From a virus, in IMG/VR virus record IMGVR_UViG_3300017763_000006, positions 30,544 to 94,543 of that record: 64,000 bases of DNA; one strand, given 5' to 3'. How positions within the stretch are numbered: the stretch's first letter is position 1; each line of letters begins with the position of its first letter. Shown piece after piece: positions 25,801 to 35,900 of this stretch. The notes below the pieces were generated by a model. The model was not told where the DNA came from and made no database searches. It saw only the letters and a list, made by a program, of their open reading frames with translations. Made by a program: the position numbers and the translations under genes.

Positions 25801-28725
25801 TAAGTCTGCAATATATGAAGCAGAAACCTTTCCAGATGGATTATTCCTATTAATGGTAGTAACCTTTATTATGCCATCGATGTCATTGTTGTTGAATATT
25901 GAATTCGCATTCGCGCCCCAAGGAGGATATGTCATTGTATTAGAAAAAGGAAGCAAGTGTACCATAATTTCGTGATTACAAGCATCTGCTAATTCCATAC
26001 AAAGGTCTAATATACTCATTGTATCATAATTAATCTGATACATAGGATCTGGAATAGGTATTGCTTGTATGTCTATAGCATATTTTTTATTTCTGAACTT
26101 ACAAAATCCTCCATATTGTAAGTATTGACTGCTCGGGAAGGCTGAGGTCGGAGTCCATTTATGAAATCCGGTTAACATATTTAAGGCTTGAAGAACTCTA
26201 AAACAAGGTATTCCTAGTTCTGATCTAAGAGAGTATCCTATTCCTGTAAGTGGTCGATCTAAATTAAAAGGACTTGTTTCAAATGTTCCGTCAGCCTTTA
26301 CAATTTCTTTCGCATCTCCACCATCATCCGGTATGCTCCAGCTATTTTTCGTATAGCTTGCATTATAGAAATCTGCCAACCGTGCGCCACTAGTTTCATC
26401 TGTCAAGTAAATATGTTCTAAAAAACCATATATATTTATAAGATTATCATTACCAAATGTAGTTCCAGTATGATTGTTTAATATCAATTGGAAGTTTTGT
26501 AGTATTTCTCTAGGATCAACAACAGTAACATTATGCATAGTTCCACCAGTAGCATCTTGATTAGTATTCCAAGACTGAAGTAGGCCACCAAAGGCAAAAT
26601 GCGGAGATTGCCCAGTGCTTGTCCAACCGTACAAATCATATATTAATTTATGAAATCCGTTAACCCCATCATCAGGATAAGTAATGTTGTTGCTGTCTGG
26701 ACCCCCAATGTGACTCGTATTATGCCCCGTCATAGGTTTTTGCAAGCTTTCGCCAAAACAAAAGAATACTGGATCACCAACTTCAATATCTTGGTATTCG
26801 CTTGTATCGGTATATCCCGGTACGGAAGTCGAATTTCCTTCCTCATCAAGAGTTGTGGTGGCGTATTGCTCTTGGCCTATATAACTTGTTCCTGTAACTG
26901 TTTGTCTCCGTCCAAATTTATCTACTTTCTTATGAACAGTATTGACTACTGAGTCTTCTACAAGTGTTACGTTCATGGTCGTAACGCTATCACCGAACCC
27001 GCCGTTTAAAGAAAAATCAGCGACAGAAGCGCCTAAAAATACATGTTGCGGTAAGCTAGGATTAGAAGCGCTGCCATATGAGCCAAACTCTCTTTTTAAC
27101 TGGGGGGGAAGAGTGGTAGTTGTGGTAGTTGTTATTATCCCGCTAGGTGGCTCACGAAACAAAGTCGTCTTTTGTTTTTCACCTTGAAATATTTTGTTTT
27201 CTTCATGACTATCAAGAAAAGCAGATTTAGCTTCGTTGAATTTTATTTTTTCATCAAGATAGTAATAGTCGCCATTCTGAAGTTTTACTTCTACATCTTG
27301 TTTTCCCTCCTTGGGCATTTCTTCTTCTGGTATCTCGATTGGTAAATAAATTTCTTCAAATATACCAGACACACCAGAAGGAAAAGATATCGGACTTTCA
27401 TATCCTTCTTTAACTTTAATACCACGAGAAGTCGGAAGAACAGTATCATAGTTTATGCTAAGGTCTTGAACAGTTCTTCCTTCTCTTCTAAGCTTAAACC
27501 AAATAAGATTTGGTGTTCCAGAGGGATAGGAGGTTGCTGGATCTCCTGTAATAGTTCCATCTCCATATGAATTGTGTTGACTACCGCCTACTACGGATTT
27601 TGCCTCATTATAATGCAGTGGTTGAGGGTCTTGATCTTCTTCTGATTTTTTATAAAAGTAATCATTAGATACATTAAAGACTTTGACTTTTGGCTGTATG
27701 TCATAGTCACCGATTTCAATTTCTTGTGTTACTATCCCACTGTTGGTGTTCCAGCCACCAGATGCCTGAATAATCCAATATGTTGAACCATGAAATATAT
27801 GACTTTTTGGAATATCAATATAAAATTCTTTTTTATTTTCACCGGGACAAAAAACAAAATCGGATTTATATATAGTTGGTGTTTTTTGATGGAGAGGTTT
27901 ATCGTTCAGTACACCTACGCCATCCTCTATTAAATTTTTATTGTATATTGTAACATTTGCTTTAACTATACCCGTTGGTCCAATGTCTACGCCTTCAAGC
28001 ATAAACGTTGGATTGCTATCTAGAGTAAGTTGAATTTTATAGTCTTCTTTTACCCGCTCTCCATCGGCTATTCTTTTTGCTGAGTCATGTTTAAAGTATG
28101 AGCCACACGAAATATTGACATCTGGTTTATCTATTCCAGAAGCCTGCCTAACATCCAAATGGCGGCATAAATCTTCATCAGACATCCCCTCCAAATAACC
28201 GAACCAAGGAGGCAGGTGAGCTGGTTGTATATCATAATCATAAACAGAGAACGATTGTAAGAATTGCCCTTGGCAATTATAAGAGCCTATTACCGCGATT
28301 TTCCACTTTGTTGTCCCATGAAATTTTATACTTTTTGGAATCTCTAAATTCAATTCTACTTTGTTTTCACCGGGACAAAAAACAACTTGACTTACTTGGT
28401 ATCCACCATTAGATATAAGCCTTGGAGATTCTTGAGTTAAGAGATCTTCTGGTGGATCTTCAGCACCAAACCTAGCGCCCTCCACGTTGTCTTCATATAT
28501 ATAAACTTTTGCTAAACATATTCCCTCAGAAGTTGGAATATCATTAAAAAGAAATGAAGGAGTACTTTGCAACACAATGTTAATTTTGTATTCTTCAGGG
28601 GCTTCCGGTGAATTGTGATTATAAGTCGGTTCTAGACCTTCAACGGAGACGTATGGCAAAGGTTCTATTCCACTTGCTTCTCTAGTGTCTGAATGCCAAC
28701 ATTCGTTGTAATCATCTATATTCAT
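22849..28725 (-). CDS. Giant baseplate hub-like/tail-tip protein, 1,958 residues
   Basis: Residues ~1-350 are two tandem Ig-like repeats, each carrying (V/D)FVFCPGENK.., a strand with IPKS..FHG(S/T)..W and a final DYDIQP. A Thr-rich linker near 533 follows. The region ~900-1,010 (YQINYDTMSILDLCMEL, then DIGVELANEVTDRFVTGANE) resembles late-control/hub domains of phage tails; that is a weak similarity. Near 1,139-1,166 is a Cys/His cluster (CTVPRCTHPPCK.D.LHW and a later WC). The C-terminal quarter has coiled, Lys/Gln-rich helices (KMQKQKQALMTKMSRDKQKI). Its place downstream of the tape measure fits a tip or hub. Confidence 0.65.
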   Translation of the reverse strand: MNIDDYNECWHSDTREASGIEPLPYVSVEGLEPTYNHNSPEAPEEYKINIVLQSTPSFLFNDIPTSEGICLAKVYIYEDNVEGARFGAEDPPEDLLTQESPRLISNGGYQVSQVVFCPGENKVELNLEIPKSIKFHGTTKWKIAVIGSYNCQGQFLQSFSVYDYDIQPAHLPPWFGYLEGMSDEDLCRHLDVRQASGIDKPDVNISCGSYFKHDSAKRIADGERVKEDYKIQLTLDSNPTFMLEGVDIGPTGIVKANVTIYNKNLIEDGVGVLNDKPLHQKTPTIYKSDFVFCPGENKKEFYIDIPKSHIFHGSTYWIIQASGGWNTNSGIVTQEIEIGDYDIQPKVKVFNVSNDYFYKKSEEDQDPQPLHYNEAKSVVGGSQHNSYGDGTITGDPATSYPSGTPNLIWFKLRREGRTVQDLSINYDTVLPTSRGIKVKEGYESPISFPSGVSGIFEEIYLPIEIPEEEMPKEGKQDVEVKLQNGDYYYLDEKIKFNEAKSAFLDSHEENKIFQGEKQKTTLFREPPSGIITTTTTTTLPPQLKREFGSYGSASNPSLPQHVFLGASVADFSLNGGFGDSVTTMNVTLVEDSVVNTVHKKVDKFGRRQTVTGTSYIGQEQYATTTLDEEGNSTSVPGYTDTSEYQDIEVGDPVFFCFGESLQKPMTGHNTSHIGGPDSNNITYPDDGVNGFHKLIYDLYGWTSTGQSPHFAFGGLLQSWNTNQDATGGTMHNVTVVDPREILQNFQLILNNHTGTTFGNDNLINIYGFLEHIYLTDETSGARLADFYNASYTKNSWSIPDDGGDAKEIVKADGTFETSPFNLDRPLTGIGYSLRSELGIPCFRVLQALNMLTGFHKWTPTSAFPSSQYLQYGGFCKFRNKKYAIDIQAIPIPDPMYQINYDTMSILDLCMELADACNHEIMVHLLPFSNTMTYPPWGANANSIFNNNDIDGIIKVTTINRNNPSGKVSASYIADLPFDVTSKDIGVELANEVTDRFVTGANEVAHYYFDGKQDRKGGSHGLHEIDRNLKKQIIPYYGLLHSNVVTFPRGRGPWTQIILDATSCNAMGVGEFYVTTEMELRAADISFDKWVEFLQSYNMVFHEVIFDGEAIDNLDFFNQGVTGSILNFLGLDGTIIGNRECTVPRCTHPPCKIDHLHWQNGQDTEQWCSPPYGYPLYWGRAGAIGLFTGSNTGGSNKNPKVVDAKGVAANEQLRQAKPKANSPKGGASNDANKNFEDAVSAYMTKKGLDNAKKVFAFVKAVADECLGKKFLIKIPQKPNLNYGSKKYFYGFPPRNNDHSIPALNLGVDGTYDYIKHTEHLKTVSFSDARQRGALTIGYNAAVGEYVFNYYPEPAGGNDPPYGTYAPPIIRSFFEENGRVPPYVRLPYEDAISMDSFDKDTTFKYSYNPITGKQAVKQGNGAWPAGTKHTVFVKADLDQRLFVAPVFKRGTVNVYGCTAYRRADLEGKVEKKKIYDEEGEEQVINPIVPKIYGPRKTPDLVLQGGFQAAIDGEDEGSPGVIVKYIDLDKALLQQGPQNYYHVYALITIPRAVLTEEGTETNGESMKVNASNVGHFFREDVVKGMPGFTTVTIPSAIKLEGGDDSTSTEIRNNLMKAVEGLSFCLDRRIKMFSPGPLFPEMAAIPLRSTERSYGPWFNETGGDGKIEYSHDESLAPWNYGGSYADMNKAGFMAVEQTAEADMEQERASFTMVGWPRGMSIGGFLSTGGPAITNINVSFSTTGIRTTVTMDSYTPSFGKMQKQKQALMTKMSRDKQKIKDQTNRLIKDQIINPRNNTTMKKEEAIFRRKAQAEKDKDYGSKLTAEDRGEAQPPNQFAMTVNVQKGSIDTTSVDEEGNATSSVGSVADANEKPDNGDFASKAMTNVTGAVQSAKATGDAGKVLSENAFQYYKQYWLSISSSIDEVFHPASSTWHNIFPCMDQPIDLLLYKDSIDDDNEISYYD

Positions 28726-28735
28726 AATAATTTAC

Positions 28736-30262
28736 CTATGATGGATAAGGCTCGTAAACCCAAGTGATATTTCTTACGTAACGATTCTCGTTAGGATTCC
28801 AAGTCGAACTGTCTGCTGTTGTGTAAACAAACTTATTAAGACTTGATGACGGCTTATAACTAGTTACAATTGTAGAAGTTCCGGGTCCACTGCTATATCC
28901 CTTATTGGGAAAGTAGACAACTTCAAGTGTGAAGTCTTTCGTGCGTTCGCTAACGGTTCCTGTGTCTTGTAAAATTGGTCCTATCGATCTTCCTATTACT
29001 GGAACTATATTAAGAACAGTAGTGCCTCCACTGTCAGTGCATTCTATTTTTTCAAAAGAAGTAGCTAGTACGCCATCTACTTTAATTAGATTTTCAGGTC
29101 TAGTATTATATACTACTGTAAAATCAATGCTTCCTACATTATAATTTCTAGTTGTATTCCAACTTAATGAACTAGAGTTAATTGAATTAGAAAAAGTGGG
29201 GAATGTGCTTTTAATTTTAGTTACAAATTGCTCGCTGAAGCTACTAAAAGCAGTTTTAGCATTGGTCATACGACTCGTTGTTGAAGAAGCTGAACTTAAT
29301 CCTAGTATGCTTCCACTGATAGTAAATGAGGTATTTGGATCTTCTGCTGACGCACTATATTCTAAATTATATTGAGCTAACGCTTTTTGAGAACGTGTAG
29401 AAGGAACTAGTATAAATGTAGAGGTTTTAGTAGCCTCTGTTGTTGTAGGGTTTACGGAAGTACCTGAAGTAAAATTCTTTACTTTATAAAGTGTTCCAGT
29501 TTCATCTCCTCTCCAACCACTTCCAGACAAATAAATATTTTCACCTGTGGACGATGAAAATCTAGACTTGCTATTTACAAAGTCAACAGCATTAACAGAT
29601 CCGTGTTTGCCGCCGCCAGAAGATGCAGAAGCTGTAATGGTCTCTGTGGCTGTATAGTAACCGCCAGTTAGTAATCCTTGATTAGAAGAAGTTAGATGGT
29701 CGTAATCTTCGTTAATAGTTATTGATAAACTGTAAGAAAAATCAGTATGATAATACGTATCCTCTCTACTATGACCCGTTTCAAAAGTTATAGAATATTT
29801 TGAATAACTTACATACGGGCCTTCTTCGTGATTAATGCTTTTTACTTGGCAGCCATAAAATGTCTTTATTAACGAACCTTGGCTATCATTAATTTCTATA
29901 GTATAGCTTTTGAATTCTGTTAAAGCATCATCCAGCACTTTTTGTTTTGCAAAAATTGCACTTGCGCCAGTAGCAAAGAGATAGCCGTTCATCGTTATCG
30001 TTGTTATTACAGAAACTTCGGTATTTGCAGTACCAATACCAGTGATACTAGTAGAAGAGTCCTCAGAGGTAACAGCGTGTTGTACAGATATAAGCGGTGC
30101 GCAATGTTCAAAAGTATAATTATTTGTTGTGCCAAAGTTAGATCCAAATTTGTCATTAGGGTCATCGCTTTGTCTTTCTGGATATATATAGATGAGGTTG
30201 CTAACTTCAGGAGTATCTAAGTAATCTTGAAGTTTTTGTTCTTCTTCTTTTTTATTACTCAT
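28736..30262 (-). CDS. Tail structural protein, shorter tandem paralogue
   Basis: This 508-residue protein is similar in order and motif to the N-terminal ~500 residues of its upstream neighbour: APLISVQHAV with TITMNGYLFA, a FYGCQVKSINHEEGPYVSYS segment, FILVPSTRSQKALAQYNLEY, NIVPVIGRSIGPILQDTG and a final (N/T)(I/W)TWVYEPYP. The neighbour has APRISIQNEI, FYNCKLNTLDFEEGSWLGWC, LILVPNQAPFM and AIPVIGKLNGPRLQNTN at the matching places. It thus arose by duplication. It is predicted to be a tail-tip or tube-associated structural protein; function unknown. ATG 30262 follows the upstream stop by two bases. Confidence 0.7.
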   Translation of the reverse strand: MSNKKEEEQKLQDYLDTPEVSNLIYIYPERQSDDPNDKFGSNFGTTNNYTFEHCAPLISVQHAVTSEDSSTSITGIGTANTEVSVITTITMNGYLFATGASAIFAKQKVLDDALTEFKSYTIEINDSQGSLIKTFYGCQVKSINHEEGPYVSYSKYSITFETGHSREDTYYHTDFSYSLSITINEDYDHLTSSNQGLLTGGYYTATETITASASSGGGKHGSVNAVDFVNSKSRFSSSTGENIYLSGSGWRGDETGTLYKVKNFTSGTSVNPTTTEATKTSTFILVPSTRSQKALAQYNLEYSASAEDPNTSFTISGSILGLSSASSTTSRMTNAKTAFSSFSEQFVTKIKSTFPTFSNSINSSSLSWNTTRNYNVGSIDFTVVYNTRPENLIKVDGVLATSFEKIECTDSGGTTVLNIVPVIGRSIGPILQDTGTVSERTKDFTLEVVYFPNKGYSSGPGTSTIVTSYKPSSSLNKFVYTTADSSTWNPNENRYVRNITWVYEPYPS

Positions 30263-30264
30263 TC

Positions 30265-32961
30265 TTAGTCATCTCCTTGAATTTGACCCATAGGCTGTAT
30301 GTTAAATTCACCTAAAATATTAACTTCATCTGGTTTCTTAATACGTAGGGTGAAAAAAGTTTTAAGTATTTTTTCCTTATGTTCGCCATCATCGTCTAAT
30401 ATTGGTTCTCCGTCGTCATCGTACATCATTTCTTTTTCTGTCGAAAGATCTTTAGCGCCAATCTCCACGGTGTGTAGCATGTAATGAGGAATTATTTCTG
30501 ATACTTCGCCAGTTTCGTCGTCATAAATAATCTCGTCTGGCTCCCACTCTTGGTGGACAACCCCACTTCTAATAAATAATTTTGCCGAGTACCTCCCAGT
30601 TCTAACTATTTTAAACATACCTCTTGGATTATTTTTTAAGTAAAATGTTGCATGTCCAGCCCTAATGCCTCCACTACTTTCGTTAGATGCATCATATTCA
30701 TGCTGATCTAAAGAAACATCAGCCACAAAATAGTCTTGCCTAAAAATGTCAGAATGAAGTGTGACTGCTGATGGTTGTACTACTATGTTTTTTGGTTGTT
30801 TCCATTCTTTATGCACGAATAAATTATATCGAACATGCTCATAAACAGTAACGGACTGTCCTCTCTCGGCTGATAGTGATTCACTTGCTGGAGTATTTTT
30901 TGAGTAAATATTAGCCACATATTTAGTTTTATAAGCTAATGTTTCCCCTTCTTCTACTGAAACTCCAGAGTGGGGCAAAGGATATAGCGGTTGACCAGTA
31001 AGGTATAAAGCTTTCCAAGCACCTCTCGTTTCCCAATCTGAGTTATAACTACTTTGCGGGGCTTCTCTAATCTCAAACCTACTAGCGTCCTCTCCCTTAA
31101 GTGTAAGGGACGTACTTAGTTCATCTTGATCATCATTGTGGATAAAAATATTTAATAAATGGACTGCACCGTTTTTATTGCCGTACTCTCCAATGTGTCC
31201 TTCATTTTCCAAAAATCTAGACTGAGATATTGGATTGTGAATAGCTCTTAAAAAAGTATCTTCTATTGGATCACCATTTTCGTCAAGTTCGGGATCAAAA
31301 TTATCTTGATTAACAAACTTAAACACTCTGCTATGAGGAAGCATTGTATCGCCACCGTCTTTAAAATCTTCATCCTTATACCAACCACCTCCAGTTTCCA
31401 AAGACCCAAGAGTTGGCAAAACTGGAGCTTTTGATAGATGGATGGGGTCTGAATAAGCAGGCGCAAAAGTCTGTAGTCTAGCGGGAAGGTATGTCCAATT
31501 AGCAGTGAGAGAATAGGTATTATTAGTGGGATCGTATGTTTCACTTTCAATATTAGAAAAAATTTGTTTTTGATCATAATAATTAGTAAGAGCTTGAGGT
31601 TCATGGCGTGACAATAGATCGGCAATAGATTCCCATTCAGAATTATTATTACTCCCGTTCACAAAAGTTACATCTAAATTAAGAGTTTTTAAAGCTTCTG
31701 TGACACTATTGGTGTTTTGCAATCGTGGGCCATTGAGTTTTCCTATAACTGGTATGGCAGCAAAAACATTCCTCTGCGGTGTGAGAGAAATATTTACATC
31801 TTGCTTTGTTGCATTTGTAATAATAAAATCATAATTAGATATATCATAATCAACTTGGTAACTAATGACATTGGTTGTTCGATCTAATGTAGCGCTTTTC
31901 TTTAATGCAGATCCCATGATATCCCATTCGTCATTCGTTCCATCTCCCGAAAAACCTCTTAAACTCTCCGTGTCGCCAAGAAGACTAGAGTTTAATGCAT
32001 TAGAAAATATTTTATCTGCAAATTCTTTAAAATGCTCATAACGAACTGATTCCGATCCTTCGACTAAAGATTTGAATTCTCCGCTTATGGACAAAACAGA
32101 AGCAGCTGAATCAGCGCTACTTTCTCTTGACTCATTGTAGCTTGCAATCGCCGTCATAAAGGGAGCTTGGTTCGGCACGAGAATTAGTGTTTGAGTTAAT
32201 GAAATTTGCCCAGTTGTTGGGCTTGAAGAAGTTTCAGAACTGGTAACATAAACATTCCACACTACCCCTCCACTATTATATGTATCTCCATTACTTAACT
32301 CCCAATATTCCATTAGTTCTGCCATTCCCCTGTCAACTTCAGAGACTCTAGCTGTTATCTTATATGTAGCTGTTGTGTGACCTCTAGTAGCAATTGTTTT
32401 ATCTGATAGGTCGATGTAGCCTAAACCATCTTCAGAGCTTGTAGAAAAATTTTCAGTATGCTCTAAAAATGTAGTTTCAACGCTAGACTCTGATTTAAAA
32501 CTAGCAGTAAATTTGCACCATCCAAGCCAGCTACCCTCTTCAAAATCTAAAGTATTTAATTTGCAATTGTAAAAACTTCTTACGATTGTTCCATAGGCAT
32601 CTGTTATATTAAATTTAAAACGCTTATAAGATGTAATATCATCATATAAATCATCTTGAGCTTCCATCAATTTGTCAATGGGCTTGGTTGGCGGGTTTTC
32701 TGCTAATTCTTCCTCAGTTAACGGTTCTCCAAACAGAACCCCATTTACAGTAATGGTAGAACTTTTAGAAACTTTGCCATAAGCAGTTTCAAGAATTTCG
32801 TTTTGTATAGAGATGCGAGGAGCCATGCCACCAAAACTAAATGTTTCGACGGCGGGACTTTCCTCCCCGGATGCGATAGCGGCTTGTATGTCGTCCTCGG
32901 TATACCCAAATATTTCTGCGGTTAATCCGTGACGCTTATCTTCATCTTCTCTTGCTGGCAC
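30265..32961 (-). CDS. Tail structural protein, longer tandem paralogue
   Basis: The N-terminal ~530 residues are paralogous to the 508-residue gene that follows, with the same ordered motifs (SITVNGVLFGEPL-type strand, FYNCKLNTLDFEEGSWLG, LILVPNQAPF, AIPVIGKLNGPRL). The remaining ~370 residues are an extra beta-rich domain (SLTLKGEDASRFEIR, NPRGMFKIVRTGRY, HTVEIGAKDLS). I chose GTG 32961 as the start because GAGGAGG (32976-32970) precedes it at eight bases; a TTG at 32982 is upstream but has no SD. The start lies 20 bases inside the end of the giant gene, so translation is coupled. Product is 898 residues. Confidence 0.7.
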   Translation of the reverse strand: MPAREDEDKRHGLTAEIFGYTEDDIQAAIASGEESPAVETFSFGGMAPRISIQNEILETAYGKVSKSSTITVNGVLFGEPLTEEELAENPPTKPIDKLMEAQDDLYDDITSYKRFKFNITDAYGTIVRSFYNCKLNTLDFEEGSWLGWCKFTASFKSESSVETTFLEHTENFSTSSEDGLGYIDLSDKTIATRGHTTATYKITARVSEVDRGMAELMEYWELSNGDTYNSGGVVWNVYVTSSETSSSPTTGQISLTQTLILVPNQAPFMTAIASYNESRESSADSAASVLSISGEFKSLVEGSESVRYEHFKEFADKIFSNALNSSLLGDTESLRGFSGDGTNDEWDIMGSALKKSATLDRTTNVISYQVDYDISNYDFIITNATKQDVNISLTPQRNVFAAIPVIGKLNGPRLQNTNSVTEALKTLNLDVTFVNGSNNNSEWESIADLLSRHEPQALTNYYDQKQIFSNIESETYDPTNNTYSLTANWTYLPARLQTFAPAYSDPIHLSKAPVLPTLGSLETGGGWYKDEDFKDGGDTMLPHSRVFKFVNQDNFDPELDENGDPIEDTFLRAIHNPISQSRFLENEGHIGEYGNKNGAVHLLNIFIHNDDQDELSTSLTLKGEDASRFEIREAPQSSYNSDWETRGAWKALYLTGQPLYPLPHSGVSVEEGETLAYKTKYVANIYSKNTPASESLSAERGQSVTVYEHVRYNLFVHKEWKQPKNIVVQPSAVTLHSDIFRQDYFVADVSLDQHEYDASNESSGGIRAGHATFYLKNNPRGMFKIVRTGRYSAKLFIRSGVVHQEWEPDEIIYDDETGEVSEIIPHYMLHTVEIGAKDLSTEKEMMYDDDGEPILDDDGEHKEKILKTFFTLRIKKPDEVNILGEFNIQPMGQIQGDD

Positions 32962-35900
32962 GTTTTGGTCCTCCTCTAGCAACTAAAGACATAGTACTAT
33001 GTAAGTTTATATCATTTAGTTTGTCAACATCATTTTCAGAATGCTGGTCCACTACTGTTTGATAAGAACCGTAATAATCCGATGGAACACCACTAGCATA
33101 TAAGTTGATAATTCCAGAATCTTGAACGGCACTATAGCAGTATAAGTCTGCTTTATTATACACGGAATCACGCTCAGGCCCAAGCGATAATAGGGGCAAA
33201 CTGCCAGATTCTGGGAGTCTATAAGCATCCGTAAATAAATTCATATCATTTTCAATAGGTCTTCCAAACAGGTAAGATCCTCTGACAGCTTTGATGTATG
33301 GTCTATGAGTAACGTAGCCCTTATCTAGCTTGTCTTGACCAGAAACTTCTATGAAAATTTCACCTTCAGCATTTGCCACTACTCTTCCTCTCTGGAAGAA
33401 TTGTTTATTTGGAGTAATCCCATTAGAAATATTGAAAACTGTGGATTCTATTTCAAGGTCTCCATCTCCATATACCCTGCCAGAAATATAGGTGTCTGGA
33501 TGAGGGAAAGAAGGTCTGAGCTTCCTTAACATGCCGTCATAAGCAAATACAGAGCCTGCCTTATCATTACCGGATATTTTTTCAACAGGAGCAGAAATAC
33601 CAAGAATATAATCTCCATCATTTCTCTTAGCTCTACTTAAAGATATATTACTTCCAAACATAATATTTTCTTGAGAATTTTGAATTCTAGTACCACTGCC
33701 CAAAGTAGATATTTTATGAATTTCATCCCAAGTCTGTTCTTTAGTTCCCCAATCTGCTATGCGATTCTCATAAGTAAAGACAGAACCATGATTGAGTATG
33801 GAAACGCCACTACTTATAAAATCTACTCGTTCGCTAGCAAAACCTAGATCGTGAGGTATAACCGTAGAAATATCAAACTGATTATTAAATTCTTTTCTGA
33901 TAAACTCTGAGGGCGTATGCTCAAAGAATATATCGAAAGAATGGTTTGGAGCAGATATAGCCAAGATGTCAGAATCAATAGCAATGTCATAACCAAACAT
34001 GTCTGATTTATAAGAATTTAATTGTAAAAATTCATTTGTATAATTATGATTTCCATATATTCCAGATGCCTGTTCTGGATTAATCCCGCTAAACCCAACG
34101 CTAAGTTGCTCTGGTCTTATCTTTTGAACACAATCCCAAGGTAGTCCAGTTGTTATTTCTAAGGAAGTAGATCCGGCTCCATTGCTCTTACTTGTATCTT
34201 TCTCTAAAATGTAAACAGCTCCAGCCCCACCGTTAAATCCAACTTCTGTTCCGTATGTTGGACCGTTGAGAGAATTAGAAACAACATCATCCCACTTAGT
34301 AATATTAGTAGTATTATATGGAGTAAATGGAGCGCCAACATAAATCTTGTCATCATAAATAGTAACTTTATATCCAAACAAATCACCGGGATATCCAGAA
34401 CCAAAGAAATTAAAATCTAGATGGTCTTTACCAGTGGCTCTCATTAAAGGAGGAATTCTTTCTTGATATCCAGCATCTTTGTAAACCACGCCGTCTACAG
34501 TATCGTGGAACTTAGACTTGGATGAATAGTGAGCTTGAACTACTTCAAAATTGTTTACGTACCAATCTTCATATAGTTGATCTATTGCTTCGTATTGTCC
34601 TGCTTTTCTCATTGCATCTACAGTGCTTGACTGAAGAGGTGGTGGTAGTTTTCTAAACTTACCAATGTCTACAACCTCATCTATAGGTAGCATTGAATCA
34701 AAAGGCTGTCTAACAAAATCTTGAGGAGGCGTAGGTAGGATTTGTTTTTTACCCTCAGTGTCAGAGTAAGAGGTGGCAGATAGGCTATTGCTTTCATATC
34801 CTCCAAATCTATAATTTAACCCATCATTGTCTGGATAAGCATTGATTAATCTACTTGGACTAGACCTTTCTGGAGAAATTATTTTGTAAAAATCAGGATA
34901 CTGTCTACCAGCTTCAGGAGAAGGGAAATTAGTATGAGGATACAGGCTACTTAAGAAGAAAGCTAAATCTCTATTAGCAGAGTCTGAACCTTCAGCCTTA
35001 ATAGTTGGTCCTTGTATAATACTGGGATCACTAATAATTGTAACCCTAGATTTGTTACGCCCAACAAAGTATCCAGCTTGATGGTATACTTCTTGAGCAA
35101 TTACAACAGGTCCGTCTTCTATATCTCCAGCTCCAGCCCCATATCCAAGAATAGGCTCTTCTGCGCATATTTCACTACCGGGGCTAGCTTGTTCACAGTA
35201 CTGTTGGCTAGGATGGCTAATTTCTCTTAAATAATCTTGTTGATATGAATATTCGGGACTGCCCGGAACTGTTACAAAGTACTTTTCTGTTATAGGTGTT
35301 TTAGTTTCAATGTATTTTTGGTTTACAGGAATTCTTACTCCAGAAACAGCAAATAGCTTAATCGTTCTGTTGTTGGATAAGTCTTGTTCGCTGCCAATGT
35401 CTGCTTTTCTATAAGTTTGATTTCTGTGAACAAACAGTTCTATTTGCTCTACATCTGTCGGAACTTGTATGTCTACAGTCTTTGTTGGTACAGATGGGCT
35501 TAGTGATATGGTTGCCCCAAGACTAATAGTAGTTTCAGAAAAACTTCCATCATCACCATAATCTTCAATAGTATATGAACCACCAGAATCTTGGTTTTCT
35601 AGACTAACGTTTCGACTACAGTTAGATATGTATATATCAAACGGCTCAGATTCTAAAGCGGTATCATTGTGAGCAGAAAAATACAACCTAAACAAATTGA
35701 AATCATCATGGTGTTCTTCTTTTTCTGGAACACTAAACGACACCTTCGTTATTCCAGTTCTTAGCTGTGGTTCTATATTACTTGCTGACCTAGTGTCTTG
35801 AATTGATTTTTTGAAAGCAGCTAATTTAGTAGCACCGTTTAATTTAATTGGAATAATATCATGAAAGTATCCTGTGCAATATCTTTGACCACCAATTACA

